A DNA stretch of 64,000 nt from Pseudomonas anatoliensis (GTDB taxonomy: Bacteria; Pseudomonadota; Gammaproteobacteria; Pseudomonadales; Pseudomonadaceae), in the NCBI RefSeq assembly GCF_017976235.1, contig NZ_JACVHC010000005.1, forward strand, positions 186,001-250,000, given 5' to 3'. A program made the translations under genes and the position numbers. The notes beneath the pieces were generated by a model. The model had not been told where the DNA came from. It saw only the letters and a list, made by a program, of their open reading frames with translations, and made no database searches. Shown one piece after another: positions 43,759 to 54,340 of the stretch. Within the stretch, counting starts at the first letter, position 1; each line of letters opens with the position of its first letter.

Positions 43759-44744
43759 GGCTTGGCGCTCCAGCCACCTTCCGGCGCGGCGAAGCGCCAG
43801 ACAATCGGGCGGTTCTCGCCATCGGCACGCGGGCCGAAATTATTGTCGACGCCAATCCACGCGCCTTCAGCATCAACGATCAACGCTTCTTCCAGCCCAT
43901 AGTTCTGTGAATAGCGGCGGTTTTTCTGCAAAAGTTCGGCGGCATACGACCAGCAGCGCTCGACCTTGGCCGTCAGCGAATCGCGACGGCAAATCTGGAA
44001 GGCATTGCGCTCGAGGGTGAACAGCTTGCCGTTGAACAATGACAGGTCGGAAAAATCCCGGTCGACCGCTTTGGCTTTGGGAAACTGCGCCGGCTGCATT
44101 TCCTTGCCGCCTTCGCTCACCAACACACAGCGTCCGTCGCAGTCCCACACCGTCTGCTGGCGCTTGATCAACAGCAAGCCACGGCTTTGGCGCTCGGCAG
44201 CCAACCACATCTGATCGCCCGCCGGATTGATCGCCAGACCTTCGAATATCGCGTTGAATTTCTGCAACATGCCCTTGGCTCGCGCTTCGCGAACCAGCAT
44301 CGGCGAGATCTTCAGCCAGTTTGCCGGGCCGCTGACAGGCAACTGCAACACCGCTGCATGCCCCTCGCTGACGAGGTAGCGATTGCCGGCGCTGTCGCAG
44401 CTGATGCCTTCGAAATCCAGATCGCCGCCGCGCACGAACGACGCTGCCCAGTTGCGCGAACGCAAACCCCACGGCAACCCGGTCTCGGGCAATTGTGGCA
44501 CGTCGATGTGCACGGTTTCGGCCTGCCAGGCGGTTTGCCGCGTATCGAGGCGATAGATCTGATCATCGTCGCGGTCGGACACCGTCCACAACTCGTTGCC
44601 ACACTGCGCCAGCCCCGACAGGTTGCCGCCGCGCATGCCGTCTACCGGATGTTCGGACAGCACGCGCAACTCCGGCACCGGCTCGGCAAACGCCGAAACA
44701 GAGCTCAGGAGTAACGCACACGCCAGGGCAAAGCCAACCCGCAT
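43755..44744 (-). CDS. Esterase-like activity of phytase family protein (secreted)
   Basis: The start at 44744 (MRVGFALACALLLSSVSAFA) gives a clear signal peptide with an A-F-A/E cleavage site. The mature part looks like a beta-propeller of the phytase-like esterase family (PF13449), with SGLAQCGNELWTVSDRDDD, GGDLDFEGISCD and FEGLAINPAGDQMWLAAERQ. The protein has 329 aa. Its ATG overlaps the parE stop (TGATG), and its own stop overlaps the next gene, so parE, this gene and the protease are tightly coupled. The activity is not proven for the family. Confidence 0.85.
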   Translation of the reverse strand: MRVGFALACALLLSSVSAFAEPVPELRVLSEHPVDGMRGGNLSGLAQCGNELWTVSDRDDDQIYRLDTRQTAWQAETVHIDVPQLPETGLPWGLRSRNWAASFVRGGDLDFEGISCDSAGNRYLVSEGHAAVLQLPVSGPANWLKISPMLVREARAKGMLQKFNAIFEGLAINPAGDQMWLAAERQSRGLLLIKRQQTVWDCDGRCVLVSEGGKEMQPAQFPKAKAVDRDFSDLSLFNGKLFTLERNAFQICRRDSLTAKVERCWSYAAELLQKNRRYSQNYGLEEALIVDAEGAWIGVDNNFGPRADGENRPIVWRFAAPEGGWSAKP

Positions 44745-46648
44745 CAACCAAGAACCTCGGCCAGGTTGCCTTTGGATTCCAGCCACGACTTGCGATCGCC
44801 GGCGCGTTTTTTCGCCAGCAACATGTCCATCATTTCCGAGGTTGCGTCGAAGTCTTCCAGGGTCAACTGCACCAGACGCCGAGTGTTCGGGTCCATGGTG
44901 GTTTCACGCAGTTGCGGCGGGTTCATTTCACCCAGACCTTTGAATCGGGTGACCTGTGGCTTGCCGCGTTTCTTCTCGGCGACCAGACGGTCGAGAATGC
45001 CGTCGCGCTCAGCCTCGTCGAGGGCGTAGTAGATCTCTTTGCCCAGGTCGATGCGGTACAGCGGTGGCATCGCGACGTAGACGTGACCGGCATCCACCAG
45101 CGGGCGGAAATGCTGGACGAACAACGCGCAGAGCAAGGTTGCGATGTGCAGACCGTCGGAGTCGGCGTCGGCGAGGATGCAGATTTTGCCGTAGCGCAGT
45201 TGGGCGATGTCGGCCGAGCCTGGATCGACACCGATGGCCACGGCGATGTTGTGCACTTCCTGACTGGCGAGCACTTCGCTGCCGTCGACTTCCCAGGTGT
45301 TGAGGATCTTGCCGCGCAACGGCAGGATCGCCTGGAATTCCTTGTCCCGCGCTTGCTTGGCGGAACCGCCGGCGGAATCACCTTCGACCAAAAACAGTTC
45401 GGAACGCATCGGATCCTGCCCGGCGCAGTCGGCCAGTTTGCCCGGCAGTGCCGGCCCCTGGGTGACGCGTTTGCGCTCGACTTTCTTGCTCGCTTTCAGA
45501 CGACGGCCGGCGTTGTTGATCGCCAGTTCGGCCAGCGCCAGACCGGTTTCCGGGTTGGCGTTGAGCCACAGGCTGAACGCGTCCTTGACCACACCGGAAA
45601 CAAACGCCGCCGCTTCACGGGACGACAGACGCTCTTTGGTCTGGCCGGAGAATTGCGGCTCTTGCATCTTCATCGACAGAACGAAGGCAATGCGCTCCCA
45701 GACGTCTTCCGGCGCCAGCTTCACGCCGCGCGGCAGCAGACTGCGGAATTCGCAGAATTCGCGCATCGCATCGAGCAGGCCCTGACGCAGACCATTGACG
45801 TGGGTACCACCCTGCGCCGTCGGGATCAGGTTGACATAGCTTTCCTGCACCGCGTCGCCACCTTCCGGCAGCCACAGCAATGCCCAATCGACCGCTTCTT
45901 TATTACCGGCGAAAGCGCCGCAGAACGGTTCGTCCGGCAGGCGTTCGAACTCGCTGACAGCGTCGACCAGATAGGAGCGCAGGCCGTCTTCGTAATGCCA
46001 CTCGATTTTCTCGCCGGTGCCTTTGTCTTCAAAGCTGACCAGCAGGCCCGGGCACAACACAGCCTTGGCCTTGAGCACGTGCTTGAGGCGGCTGATGGAG
46101 AATTTCGGTGAGTCGAAATACTTCGGATCCGGCGCGAAATACACGCTGGTGCCGGTGTTGCGCTTGCCAACGGTGCCGACGACTTCAAGTTCGGTGGCCT
46201 TGTAGCCATCGGCGAACGTCATCTGGTACTCGTTGCCATCACGCTTCACGCGCACCCGGACTTCGGTCGACAAGGCGTTGACCACGGAAATACCCACCCC
46301 GTGCAGACCGCCGGAGAACTGGTAGTTCTTGTTGGAAAACTTGCCGCCCGCGTGGAGTTTGGTGAGGATCAGCTCAACGCCCGACACACCTTCTTCAGGG
46401 TGGATGTCGACCGGCATGCCGCGGCCATCGTCGCTGACTTCCAGCGAGTGGTCGGCGTGCAGGATGACCTGCACCGATTTGGCGTGGCCGGCCAAGGCTT
46501 CGTCGACGCTGTTGTCGATGACTTCCTGGGCGAGGTGGTTCGGCCGACTGGTGTCGGTGTACATACCGGGGCGTTTACGCACCGGGTCGAGGCCCGAGAG
46601 GACTTCGATGGCGTCGGCGTTATAAGAGCTAGCGCTGGGAGTGGCCAT
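44744..46648 (-). CDS. parE: DNA topoisomerase IV subunit B ParE
   Basis: ParE is the ATPase subunit of topoisomerase IV. The 634-aa product has the GHKL fold (RKRPGMYTDTSRPNHLAQEV, with N46 in D-N-S-V-D-E, then DDGRGMPVDIHPEEGVSG and GGLHGVGISVVNALS), a transducer domain, and the TOPRIM domain with the EGDSAGGSAKQARD motif and Mg-binding DADSDG. The length is right. It heads the run down to parC and is preceded 41 bp upstream by yqiA. Confidence 0.97.
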   Translation of the reverse strand: MATPSASSYNADAIEVLSGLDPVRKRPGMYTDTSRPNHLAQEVIDNSVDEALAGHAKSVQVILHADHSLEVSDDGRGMPVDIHPEEGVSGVELILTKLHAGGKFSNKNYQFSGGLHGVGISVVNALSTEVRVRVKRDGNEYQMTFADGYKATELEVVGTVGKRNTGTSVYFAPDPKYFDSPKFSISRLKHVLKAKAVLCPGLLVSFEDKGTGEKIEWHYEDGLRSYLVDAVSEFERLPDEPFCGAFAGNKEAVDWALLWLPEGGDAVQESYVNLIPTAQGGTHVNGLRQGLLDAMREFCEFRSLLPRGVKLAPEDVWERIAFVLSMKMQEPQFSGQTKERLSSREAAAFVSGVVKDAFSLWLNANPETGLALAELAINNAGRRLKASKKVERKRVTQGPALPGKLADCAGQDPMRSELFLVEGDSAGGSAKQARDKEFQAILPLRGKILNTWEVDGSEVLASQEVHNIAVAIGVDPGSADIAQLRYGKICILADADSDGLHIATLLCALFVQHFRPLVDAGHVYVAMPPLYRIDLGKEIYYALDEAERDGILDRLVAEKKRGKPQVTRFKGLGEMNPPQLRETTMDPNTRRLVQLTLEDFDATSEMMDMLLAKKRAGDRKSWLESKGNLAEVLG

Positions 46649-46689
46649 AGGGTCTCGTCGTCAGTCATTCATGAAATAGGGGCAAGACT

Positions 46690-47298
46690 TCACAGTGCGG
46701 TGAAATCGATTGCCTGATACAAATCGGCGCCAATGCCGGCAAAACTCAGCAACGCCGGCAATTGCCCGGCGAAACCCTGGAAACTGTGGTCGCCGCCGGC
46801 CTGAATGCGCAAGGCACAGGCGCGGTAATACTGCTGGGCGAGGCGATAATCCAATGTTTCATCGCCGGTCTGCAACCAGACCTGAAAACGCTGCGCATCC
46901 TGGGGCGCCGGCACTTCCAGTTCGGCCAGGGCCGCAACGTGGTCGTGGGTCAATTCCCAGGTTTCATCGGTGTACAGGTTTTTCTGCGTGCCCAGATAGC
47001 CGTCGAACATCCGGTGCGGGCTGACCGCCGGGTTGACCAGCAGGGCTTTCAGGCCATGGCGCTCGGCCAGGTGAGTCGCATAGTAGCCGCCGAGGGAGCT
47101 TCCCACCAGCAACGGCTGGCCTAGCTCGGCAATCGCCTGTTCCAACTGACCGATGGCTTCACGCGGATGGTGATGCAGGGCGGGAACACGCAATTGCTCA
47201 CTCAAACCCAGCTGCTCCATCACCGCGACCAGCTGACAGGCCTTTGTCGAGGCCGGGGCGCTGTTGAAACCGTGGATATAGAGGATCGAACCGGACAT
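46690..47298 (-). CDS. yqiA: YqiA family alpha/beta-hydrolase (esterase)
   Basis: YqiA is a small esterase of the UPF0227 family found next to parE in many gammaproteobacteria. The 202-aa protein has MSGSILYIHGFNSAPASTK (oxyanion HGFN), the nucleophile S68 in VGSSLGGYYA and a C-terminal His in GGDHSFQGF, forming a classic triad with an Asp. Its length is normal. It is in line with parE and cpdA. The natural substrate is unknown. Confidence 0.9.
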   Translation of the reverse strand: MSGSILYIHGFNSAPASTKACQLVAVMEQLGLSEQLRVPALHHHPREAIGQLEQAIAELGQPLLVGSSLGGYYATHLAERHGLKALLVNPAVSPHRMFDGYLGTQKNLYTDETWELTHDHVAALAELEVPAPQDAQRFQVWLQTGDETLDYRLAQQYYRACALRIQAGGDHSFQGFAGQLPALLSFAGIGADLYQAIDFTAL

Positions 47299-47396
47299 TT
47301 GAGCTCCCTGGGTGTCGGCGAAAGATAGCGGAGTTTACAGGGAGTCACAGCAGGATGGGCCATACAAATGATGCCCATGCTGAGCATGTTGCCTCT

Positions 47397-47477
47397 TGTA
47401 GGAGCTGCCGCAGGCTGCGATCTTTTGATTGTAAAAAAACAGGATCAAAAGATCGCAGCCTTCGGCAGCTCCTACAG
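47397..47477. repeat. REP doublet between cpdA and yqiA
   Basis: Inverted REP copies of the CTGTAGGAGCTGC family interrupt the cpdA-yqiA gap of 225 bp. They may separate transcription of the nudF-cpdA part from that of yqiA-parE. The rest of the gap shows nothing. Confidence 0.88.
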
Positions 47478-47523
47478 GGTAGCGTTAGCCGGGGGTTGGC
47501 ATTAGCCGTTGGGAAAAGGAATT

Positions 47524-48339
47524 TCAGTACCCGTTGGAACCGTAGTCGACGGTGAAGTCGAAGCCAGTCACGCGTTCCACGCCAGTTTCCAGCCCCCCAT
47601 CCGGCAACAACCGCAACCAGCGATATCCCGGCGCCTGCTCGCCGACCTTGAAGTCTTCACTCCCCGGCTCGAACTGAATACAGGTCGAAGGCGACGCCAT
47701 CAAACGCACGCCATTACGCTCGCGATCAATTTCCTGATGCACGTGCCCCCACAGCACCGCCCGCGCCTGCGGAAAACGATCCAGCACTTCGAAAAACGCT
47801 TCCGGATTGCGCAAACCAATCGGCTCCATCCACGCACAACCGATCGACACCGGATGATGGTGAAAACACACCAGATGATGACGCTCCGGCGCTTCGCTCA
47901 ACGAGCGGGCCAGCAGTTGCAACTGATCGTCCTGCAAATACCCCGGCACCGAACCCGGTACCGCCGAATCCAGCATCGTCACACGCCAGTTGCCGAGATC
48001 GACCACCGATTCCAGCAACGCGCTTTGCACTGCGGCCTCAGCCATGATCATGGGTTCGTCGTGGTTGCCGGGAATCCAGCGCGCCGGCGCATCGATCTGC
48101 GCGGTCATTTCACGAAATAGCTGATACGACTCCAGCGTGCCGTCCTGGGAAATATCCCCGGTGGCCAGCATCAGATCGATCCGTGGCTGCTGCTTAAGCA
48201 CCAACTCGATGACTTTTTGCAGGCTGTCGCGGGTGTTCATGCCCAGCAGTGTGCCACCCGCTTCGGCGAACAGATGGCTGTCGGACAACTGCACCAGCAA
48301 CGCCGGATCGGCGGTGGTCAACGTGGATACGCTCGGCAA
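47524..48339 (-). CDS. cpdA: 3',5'-cyclic-AMP phosphodiesterase CpdA
   Basis: CpdA hydrolyses cAMP and so tunes Vfr/CRP signalling. The 271-aa protein has all calcineurin-like metallophosphoesterase motifs in order: QLSDSHLF, ATGDISQDG, IPGNHDEP, CFHHHPV and WGHVHQ. The start is taken as TTG at 48339, giving MPSVSTLTTADPALLVQ, because GGGAG lies five bases upstream; a GTG eight codons earlier lacks a site. It follows yqiB after 98 bp. Confidence 0.93.
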   Translation of the reverse strand: MPSVSTLTTADPALLVQLSDSHLFAEAGGTLLGMNTRDSLQKVIELVLKQQPRIDLMLATGDISQDGTLESYQLFREMTAQIDAPARWIPGNHDEPMIMAEAAVQSALLESVVDLGNWRVTMLDSAVPGSVPGYLQDDQLQLLARSLSEAPERHHLVCFHHHPVSIGCAWMEPIGLRNPEAFFEVLDRFPQARAVLWGHVHQEIDRERNGVRLMASPSTCIQFEPGSEDFKVGEQAPGYRWLRLLPDGGLETGVERVTGFDFTVDYGSNGY

Positions 48340-48437
48340 GGCGTTCTCCCAAGGCAAAAGCACGGAATCGTTAAGTGCCGCAATTATGCTGGGGGATTAC
48401 TGAAAGAGGAAACCGAGGAACCGGACGCAGTTCACAA

Positions 48438-48890
48438 CTAGCGTACGACTTCGTACTCGTGCCCCAACGCCAGGCAATGACTCAGCCATTCCCCCAGGAA
48501 CAGATTCAGCTGAGCTTTTTCATCCGGCTGATGCATCGCGGCGTTCGGGTAAGGATAGATGCCGCGAAAGCGTCGTGCATGTTCGGCGCTGATCACTTCG
48601 GCCATGCGCGCGTCGTGATAGACCTGCACTTCCAGTTGCGGCACCGGCAGCCATGGCAGGCTGTGCTCCTGACGCACTTGCAACGTGGTGGTATACGGGC
48701 AGGTTTGCAGCACTTCGAGGGCCAGTACGCCGAGCATCTGCTCGCCCTGAGTCACGGCGATGCGCCGCGCTTCGGGTTCGTTGCGCATGTCCGGCACCAG
48801 TCGCATCAGGCGCGCGTAGTTGGCCTCGCAGGCGGCTTGCAGCCCCGCGAGGTCGACTCGATAACGATCGCGCAACTTGTTTACAACCAT
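48438..48890 (-). CDS. YqiB family protein (DUF1249)
   Basis: The 150-aa protein starts MVVNKLRDRYRVDLAGLQAA and belongs to DUF1249, a family kept between nudF and cpdA. It has no known function, no signal and no membrane helix. The conserved segments YTTTLQVRQ and LEVQVYHDARMAEVI suggest an alpha-beta fold. The start overlaps nudF by 10 bp, so they are cotranscribed. Confidence 0.88.
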   Translation of the reverse strand: MVVNKLRDRYRVDLAGLQAACEANYARLMRLVPDMRNEPEARRIAVTQGEQMLGVLALEVLQTCPYTTTLQVRQEHSLPWLPVPQLEVQVYHDARMAEVISAEHARRFRGIYPYPNAAMHQPDEKAQLNLFLGEWLSHCLALGHEYEVVR

Positions 48891-49498
48891 AGCCCCCTCA
48901 CTTCGGCGCGGTTAAGCGCCAGCCACTGCAAAGCGATGATGCTCGCCGCGTTGGCAATGCGTCCGTCACGGACGGCCTGCAAGGCATCTTCAAAGGCCCA
49001 GACCGTGACGCGGATATCTTCTGCCTCTTCCTCCAGCCCATGCAGGCCGCCAACGCCATCGGTGCTGCAACGCCCCAGATACAGATGCACGAACTCGTTG
49101 CTGCCGCCCGGCGACGGGAAATATTTGGTCATCGGCCACAGGGCCTTGATGTCCAGCCCAGCTTCCTCCTGCGCCTCGCGGTGAGCAACTTCTTCCGGCT
49201 GTTCATCCTTGTCGATCAGACCAGCGACCAGTTCGACCAGCCACGGATTGTCAGCCTTGCCCATCGCGCCGACGCGAAACTGCTCGATCAGCACCACTTC
49301 GTCGCGCTGCGGATCGTACGGCAGCACGCACACGGCATCGTGACGCACGAACACTTCACGGTTGATCTCGCGGCTCATGCCCCCGGCGAACAGCTCATGG
49401 CGCAGGTGCACACGATCGAGCTTGTAGAAGCCCTGATAGCAGCTCTCGCGGCGCACGATGTCGACGGCGGTCGGAATGGCGTTGGCAAAGTCAGTCAT
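48881..49498 (-). CDS. nudF: ADP-ribose pyrophosphatase NudF
   Basis: NudF splits ADP-ribose to AMP and ribose 5-phosphate. The 205-aa protein has a full Nudix box from G93 to L115 (G...E...REAQEEAGL with the catalytic Glu pair) and the N-terminal beta-rich dimerisation strand (CYQGFYKLDRVHLRHELF). The start at 49498 gives MTDFANAIPTAVDIVRRE; an ATG two codons earlier is an alternative. It heads the nudF-yqiB-cpdA unit. Confidence 0.93.
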   Translation of the reverse strand: MTDFANAIPTAVDIVRRESCYQGFYKLDRVHLRHELFAGGMSREINREVFVRHDAVCVLPYDPQRDEVVLIEQFRVGAMGKADNPWLVELVAGLIDKDEQPEEVAHREAQEEAGLDIKALWPMTKYFPSPGGSNEFVHLYLGRCSTDGVGGLHGLEEEAEDIRVTVWAFEDALQAVRDGRIANAASIIALQWLALNRAEVRGLWL

Positions 49499-49726
49499 GA
49501 GCATCCTCGTTTACTGCGAATCCATTACGAGGTTCCTTATCGTTACCGGCAACCTCGACTTCGCGCCATCCTAACGCGCCCGTACCGTTTGATGCAGCCC
49601 CTTTACCGTCATCGGGATGGACGGTGGCGGCGAAACCCACTCTAATTAGCTTAGTGGCGAACTGACTGCTTCGTTGAGAGTCGAAGCGGTAACTTTTTGC
49701 CTTCCCCTGCTTTCGAAAGGACGCCC

Positions 49727-50473
49727 ATGTCGCTTTTCAAAATTGCCTCCGTGGCCGCCATTGCCCTGACCCTGGGCGCGTGCGCGAGCCTGTTCCAGCC
49801 CAACTATCGCACGCCGCTGGAAACCACCCGTGATGCGTCGGAACAGCTGAAACCGGGCTGTTCCAACCCGGATTGCCCACTGGTGAACATCGACACCCTG
49901 CGCTTCCCGGCAGAGCCCGCGCTGGACCCGATCATCGAAAAACGCCTGCTGCAAATGACCCGCACCGAGCCGGGCGCACCTGTCGCGCCGACGCTGGCGG
50001 CCTACCGCGAGCAGTTTCTGGCCAACGCCGGCCCGCGCAACAGCAGCTATCTGCAAGCGAAAGTACGTGAGCAGCATGACGGCTTGGTGATCATCGAATT
50101 GTCGAGCTACCTCGACACCGGTGGCGCCCATGGCACACCGGGTCGCGGTTTCATCAACTATTCGCGCCAGCAGCACAAAGTGCTGAATCTGTCCGACATG
50201 CTGATGCCGGGGCAGGAAGAGGCGTTCTGGAAGGCTGCGCAAGTGGCGCACAACAGCTGGCTGATCAGCACTAAGCTCGATCAGGAAGCCGAATTCGTCA
50301 AGAGCTGGCCATTCGTGAAAACCCCGCACGTCGCGCTGACCTACGGCGGGGTGATCCTCAAGTACGAAACGAGCACCATCGCGCCTTACGCGCTGGGCCA
50401 CGTCGAACTGAAGATCCCTTATCCACGTCTGAACGGCATTCTCAAGCCTGAGCTGTTTCCCGGCCGTAACTGA
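49727..50473 (+). CDS. Lipoprotein with DUF3298/RsiV-like domain
   Basis: The start at 49727 (MSLFKIASVAAIALTLGACA) gives a lipoprotein signal with lipobox L-G-A-C. The 248-aa protein then has a DUF4163/DUF3298-type fold (SSYLDTGGAHGTPGRGFINY; LPFVKTPHVAL-like end), also seen in lysozyme-sensing anti-sigma RsiV. AAAGGA lies eight bases upstream of the ATG. It is convergent with cytX, overlapping it by 32 bp at the 3' ends. Function unknown, probably at the cell envelope. Confidence 0.85.
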   Translation: MSLFKIASVAAIALTLGACASLFQPNYRTPLETTRDASEQLKPGCSNPDCPLVNIDTLRFPAEPALDPIIEKRLLQMTRTEPGAPVAPTLAAYREQFLANAGPRNSSYLQAKVREQHDGLVIIELSSYLDTGGAHGTPGRGFINYSRQQHKVLNLSDMLMPGQEEAFWKAAQVAHNSWLISTKLDQEAEFVKSWPFVKTPHVALTYGGVILKYETSTIAPYALGHVELKIPYPRLNGILKPELFPGRN

Positions 50474-51734
50474 AGGCTCGACCGAGCACCCATTGCAGCA
50501 GCCCTGCCAGCATCAGCGCCGGCAGGGTCGCGCCGATGTCCGGATACAGATTCGCCAGCAAGTGATAGGTGCTGACACCACCCAGCCACGCCAACAACGC
50601 CGGCCAGCGCAACGCGGCTGAAGCGACCAGCCCCCGGCGCTTGCGCAGGATGAAGTGATCCACCAGCACCACGCCGAACAACGGCGCAAACACCGAGCCG
50701 ATCAGCAGCAGGAAATTCTGGTATTGCGCCAATGGCGCCAGCAGTGCAATCAGCGTGCAGATGACGCCGATGGCCAAAGCCAGATGCTCGACTTTCAGGC
50801 GCAACAGAATCCCGCTGGACACCGCTGCCGAATGAATGTCGGCGAAGGCGTTTTCAGACTCGTCGAGCAGAATCAGCAGCAACGGAATACCCAACCCGGC
50901 ACCGGCCAGTGCCAGCAGCAACGCATTGACTTCACCGCTCGGCGCGAACGCCAGGGTATATGCCACGCCGAGGCTCATCAGCCAGAAATTACCAATGAAG
51001 AAACCGACGGCGGTGCCGCCGAAAACGTTCTTCGCACGCTTGCCGAAACGCGAGTAGTCGGCGATCAGCGGCAGCCACGACAGCGGCATGGCAATAGCGA
51101 TGTCGAAGCCCACGGCGAATGGCATCGAACCGTCACCGGCACGCGCCCAAAGTGCGGCCAGATCAGCCTTGGCGAACAGGTTCCAGGTCAGCCAGAGGCA
51201 CGCGGCCAACAGCAGCCAGATACCCCATTTGCGCAGGATCTGCCGGACAAACGTCAGCGGCCCGCTGACGGCAAGCAGGGTCGCCAGAGCGCCGAAGAAC
51301 AGCGTCCACAACACCGGATTGGACCACAGCGAACCTTCGCTGAATGCGCGGGTGCCGAGCAGGCTGGCGGCGTCTCGCATGACGATGATTTCGAACGAGC
51401 CCCAACCGATCAGTTGCAACAGATTGAGCAGCGCCGGCAGGCTCGCACCTTTGCTGCCGAGGCTGAGTTTGAGTGCAGCCATCGACGACAGGCCGGTGTC
51501 GCTGCCGATCACCCCGACGGCCGCCAGCAGCAAAACGCCGACCAGCGTGCCGAGGAAAATGGCCAGCAGCGAACCGGACAAGCCCAGACCCGGCGCGAGC
51601 AATGCGCCGGTCTGCAGCACCATCAGGCCGATGCCGAGGGAGAACCACAGGGAAAACAGATCGCGACCGCCGAATACACGCTTGTCGGCGGGCACGGCGA
51701 GATCGGGGGAGTAGGTACCGGGTTGAATGCTCAA
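50442..51734 (-). CDS. cytX: CytX-type hydroxymethylpyrimidine/cytosine permease
   Basis: This is a nucleobase:cation symporter-1 protein. The 430-aa product has about twelve transmembrane helices, including SLWFSLGIGLMVLQTGALLA and the WGSFEIIV segment. Its place directly downstream of thiC, same strand, suggests uptake of the thiamine pyrimidine precursor HMP. The start is taken as TTG at 51734 (MSIQPGTYSPDLAVPADKR), because further upstream the frame runs into REP DNA. No TPP riboswitch is visible before it. The 3' end overlaps the convergent lipoprotein gene. Confidence 0.83.
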   Translation of the reverse strand: MSIQPGTYSPDLAVPADKRVFGGRDLFSLWFSLGIGLMVLQTGALLAPGLGLSGSLLAIFLGTLVGVLLLAAVGVIGSDTGLSSMAALKLSLGSKGASLPALLNLLQLIGWGSFEIIVMRDAASLLGTRAFSEGSLWSNPVLWTLFFGALATLLAVSGPLTFVRQILRKWGIWLLLAACLWLTWNLFAKADLAALWARAGDGSMPFAVGFDIAIAMPLSWLPLIADYSRFGKRAKNVFGGTAVGFFIGNFWLMSLGVAYTLAFAPSGEVNALLLALAGAGLGIPLLLILLDESENAFADIHSAAVSSGILLRLKVEHLALAIGVICTLIALLAPLAQYQNFLLLIGSVFAPLFGVVLVDHFILRKRRGLVASAALRWPALLAWLGGVSTYHLLANLYPDIGATLPALMLAGLLQWVLGRAFSYGRETAQA

Positions 51735-51776
51735 GGGTGTTATCTCAGAGGGACATTTGTTGTTGTGTTGACCGCT

Positions 51777-51946
51777 ATCGCCAGCAGGCTGGCTCCCACA
51801 GGGAACTTGTGAATAGTTTTCTGCAGGAGCTGCCGAAGGCTGCGATCTGTTGATCTTGCAAAACAAAGTCAAAAGATCGCAGCCTTCGGCAGCTCCTACA
51901 GGAGAGTACGTTCATAGTCCCCTGTGGGAGCCAGCCTGCTGGCGAT
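51777..51946. repeat. Nested inverted repeats (two REP families) between thiC and cytX
   Basis: A perfect 27-bp inverted repeat (ATCGCCAGCAGGCTGGC... at 51777-51803 and 51920-51946) encloses a REP doublet of the CTGTAGGAGCTGC family (51821-51901). Both kinds are non-coding palindromes. The nesting suggests that one element inserted into the other. They separate cytX from thiC transcription. Confidence 0.88.
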
Positions 51947-51980
51947 GGGGCCTTTGCAGACCCCACCTGTTCAGGTCAGA

Positions 51981-53870
<1,890 letters not shown>

Positions 53871-54049
53871 CACGGGCTCTCCAGACAGCATCCAGGCAGT
53901 GGATTTTTGTCGGAGCGAACCTGTAACGAATGGACGCGACCAATCAGCGATGACTTTGCTGTTGGTGCTGTGCTCAGTGCTCGAGGGCTGTTCGATTGTC
54001 GAACAACATCCCGGACGAAGCACAAGAGGACTCGCCGGGTGACGAGAAA

Positions 54050-54139
54050 TCTTGTTCCCTACGCAGGCGCTAACCTGATCAGGTTCAACGGGATCCGAAA
54101 TTATTCGATCTCAGCCTCATAGCAAGGCACCCCGACAAG
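54050..54139 (-). promoter_or_regulatory. TPP (THI-box) riboswitch upstream of thiC
   Basis: Read on the minus strand, the leader has the thi-box hallmarks in order: CTTGTCGGGGTGCC, GGCTGAGATCG, then CCGTTGAACCTGATCAGG and TAGCGCCTGCGTAGGGAACAAG. These correspond to the P1 stem, the pyrimidine-sensing CUGAGA and the pyrophosphate-sensing ACCUGAUCAGG. The P1 arms (CTTGTCGG and its partner GGGAACAAG) close the element. It lies about 180 bp upstream of the thiC start. Confidence 0.95.
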
Positions 54140-54340
54140 AACCCGGCCAGTCTAGACACAACCGGCAAAGAACGCCAACACCGCGGCAAACCCCATGATG
54201 AATGGCGCAATTAACGGATTGTTGCCGAGCGCAGGCGCAACTACACTCGCTCTGCCCCGCCGAGCCTTGACGCTACAGGGGCCGCGCCTTACCTTTGGCG
54301 CCCGGATTACTTCCATAATATTCATGCTAGGGATCGCCTC

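Noticed and set aside
44495..46111. A 538-codon plus-strand frame opposite parE
   Set aside because: Shadow of parE with an Arg-rich, low-complexity start; no domain seen.
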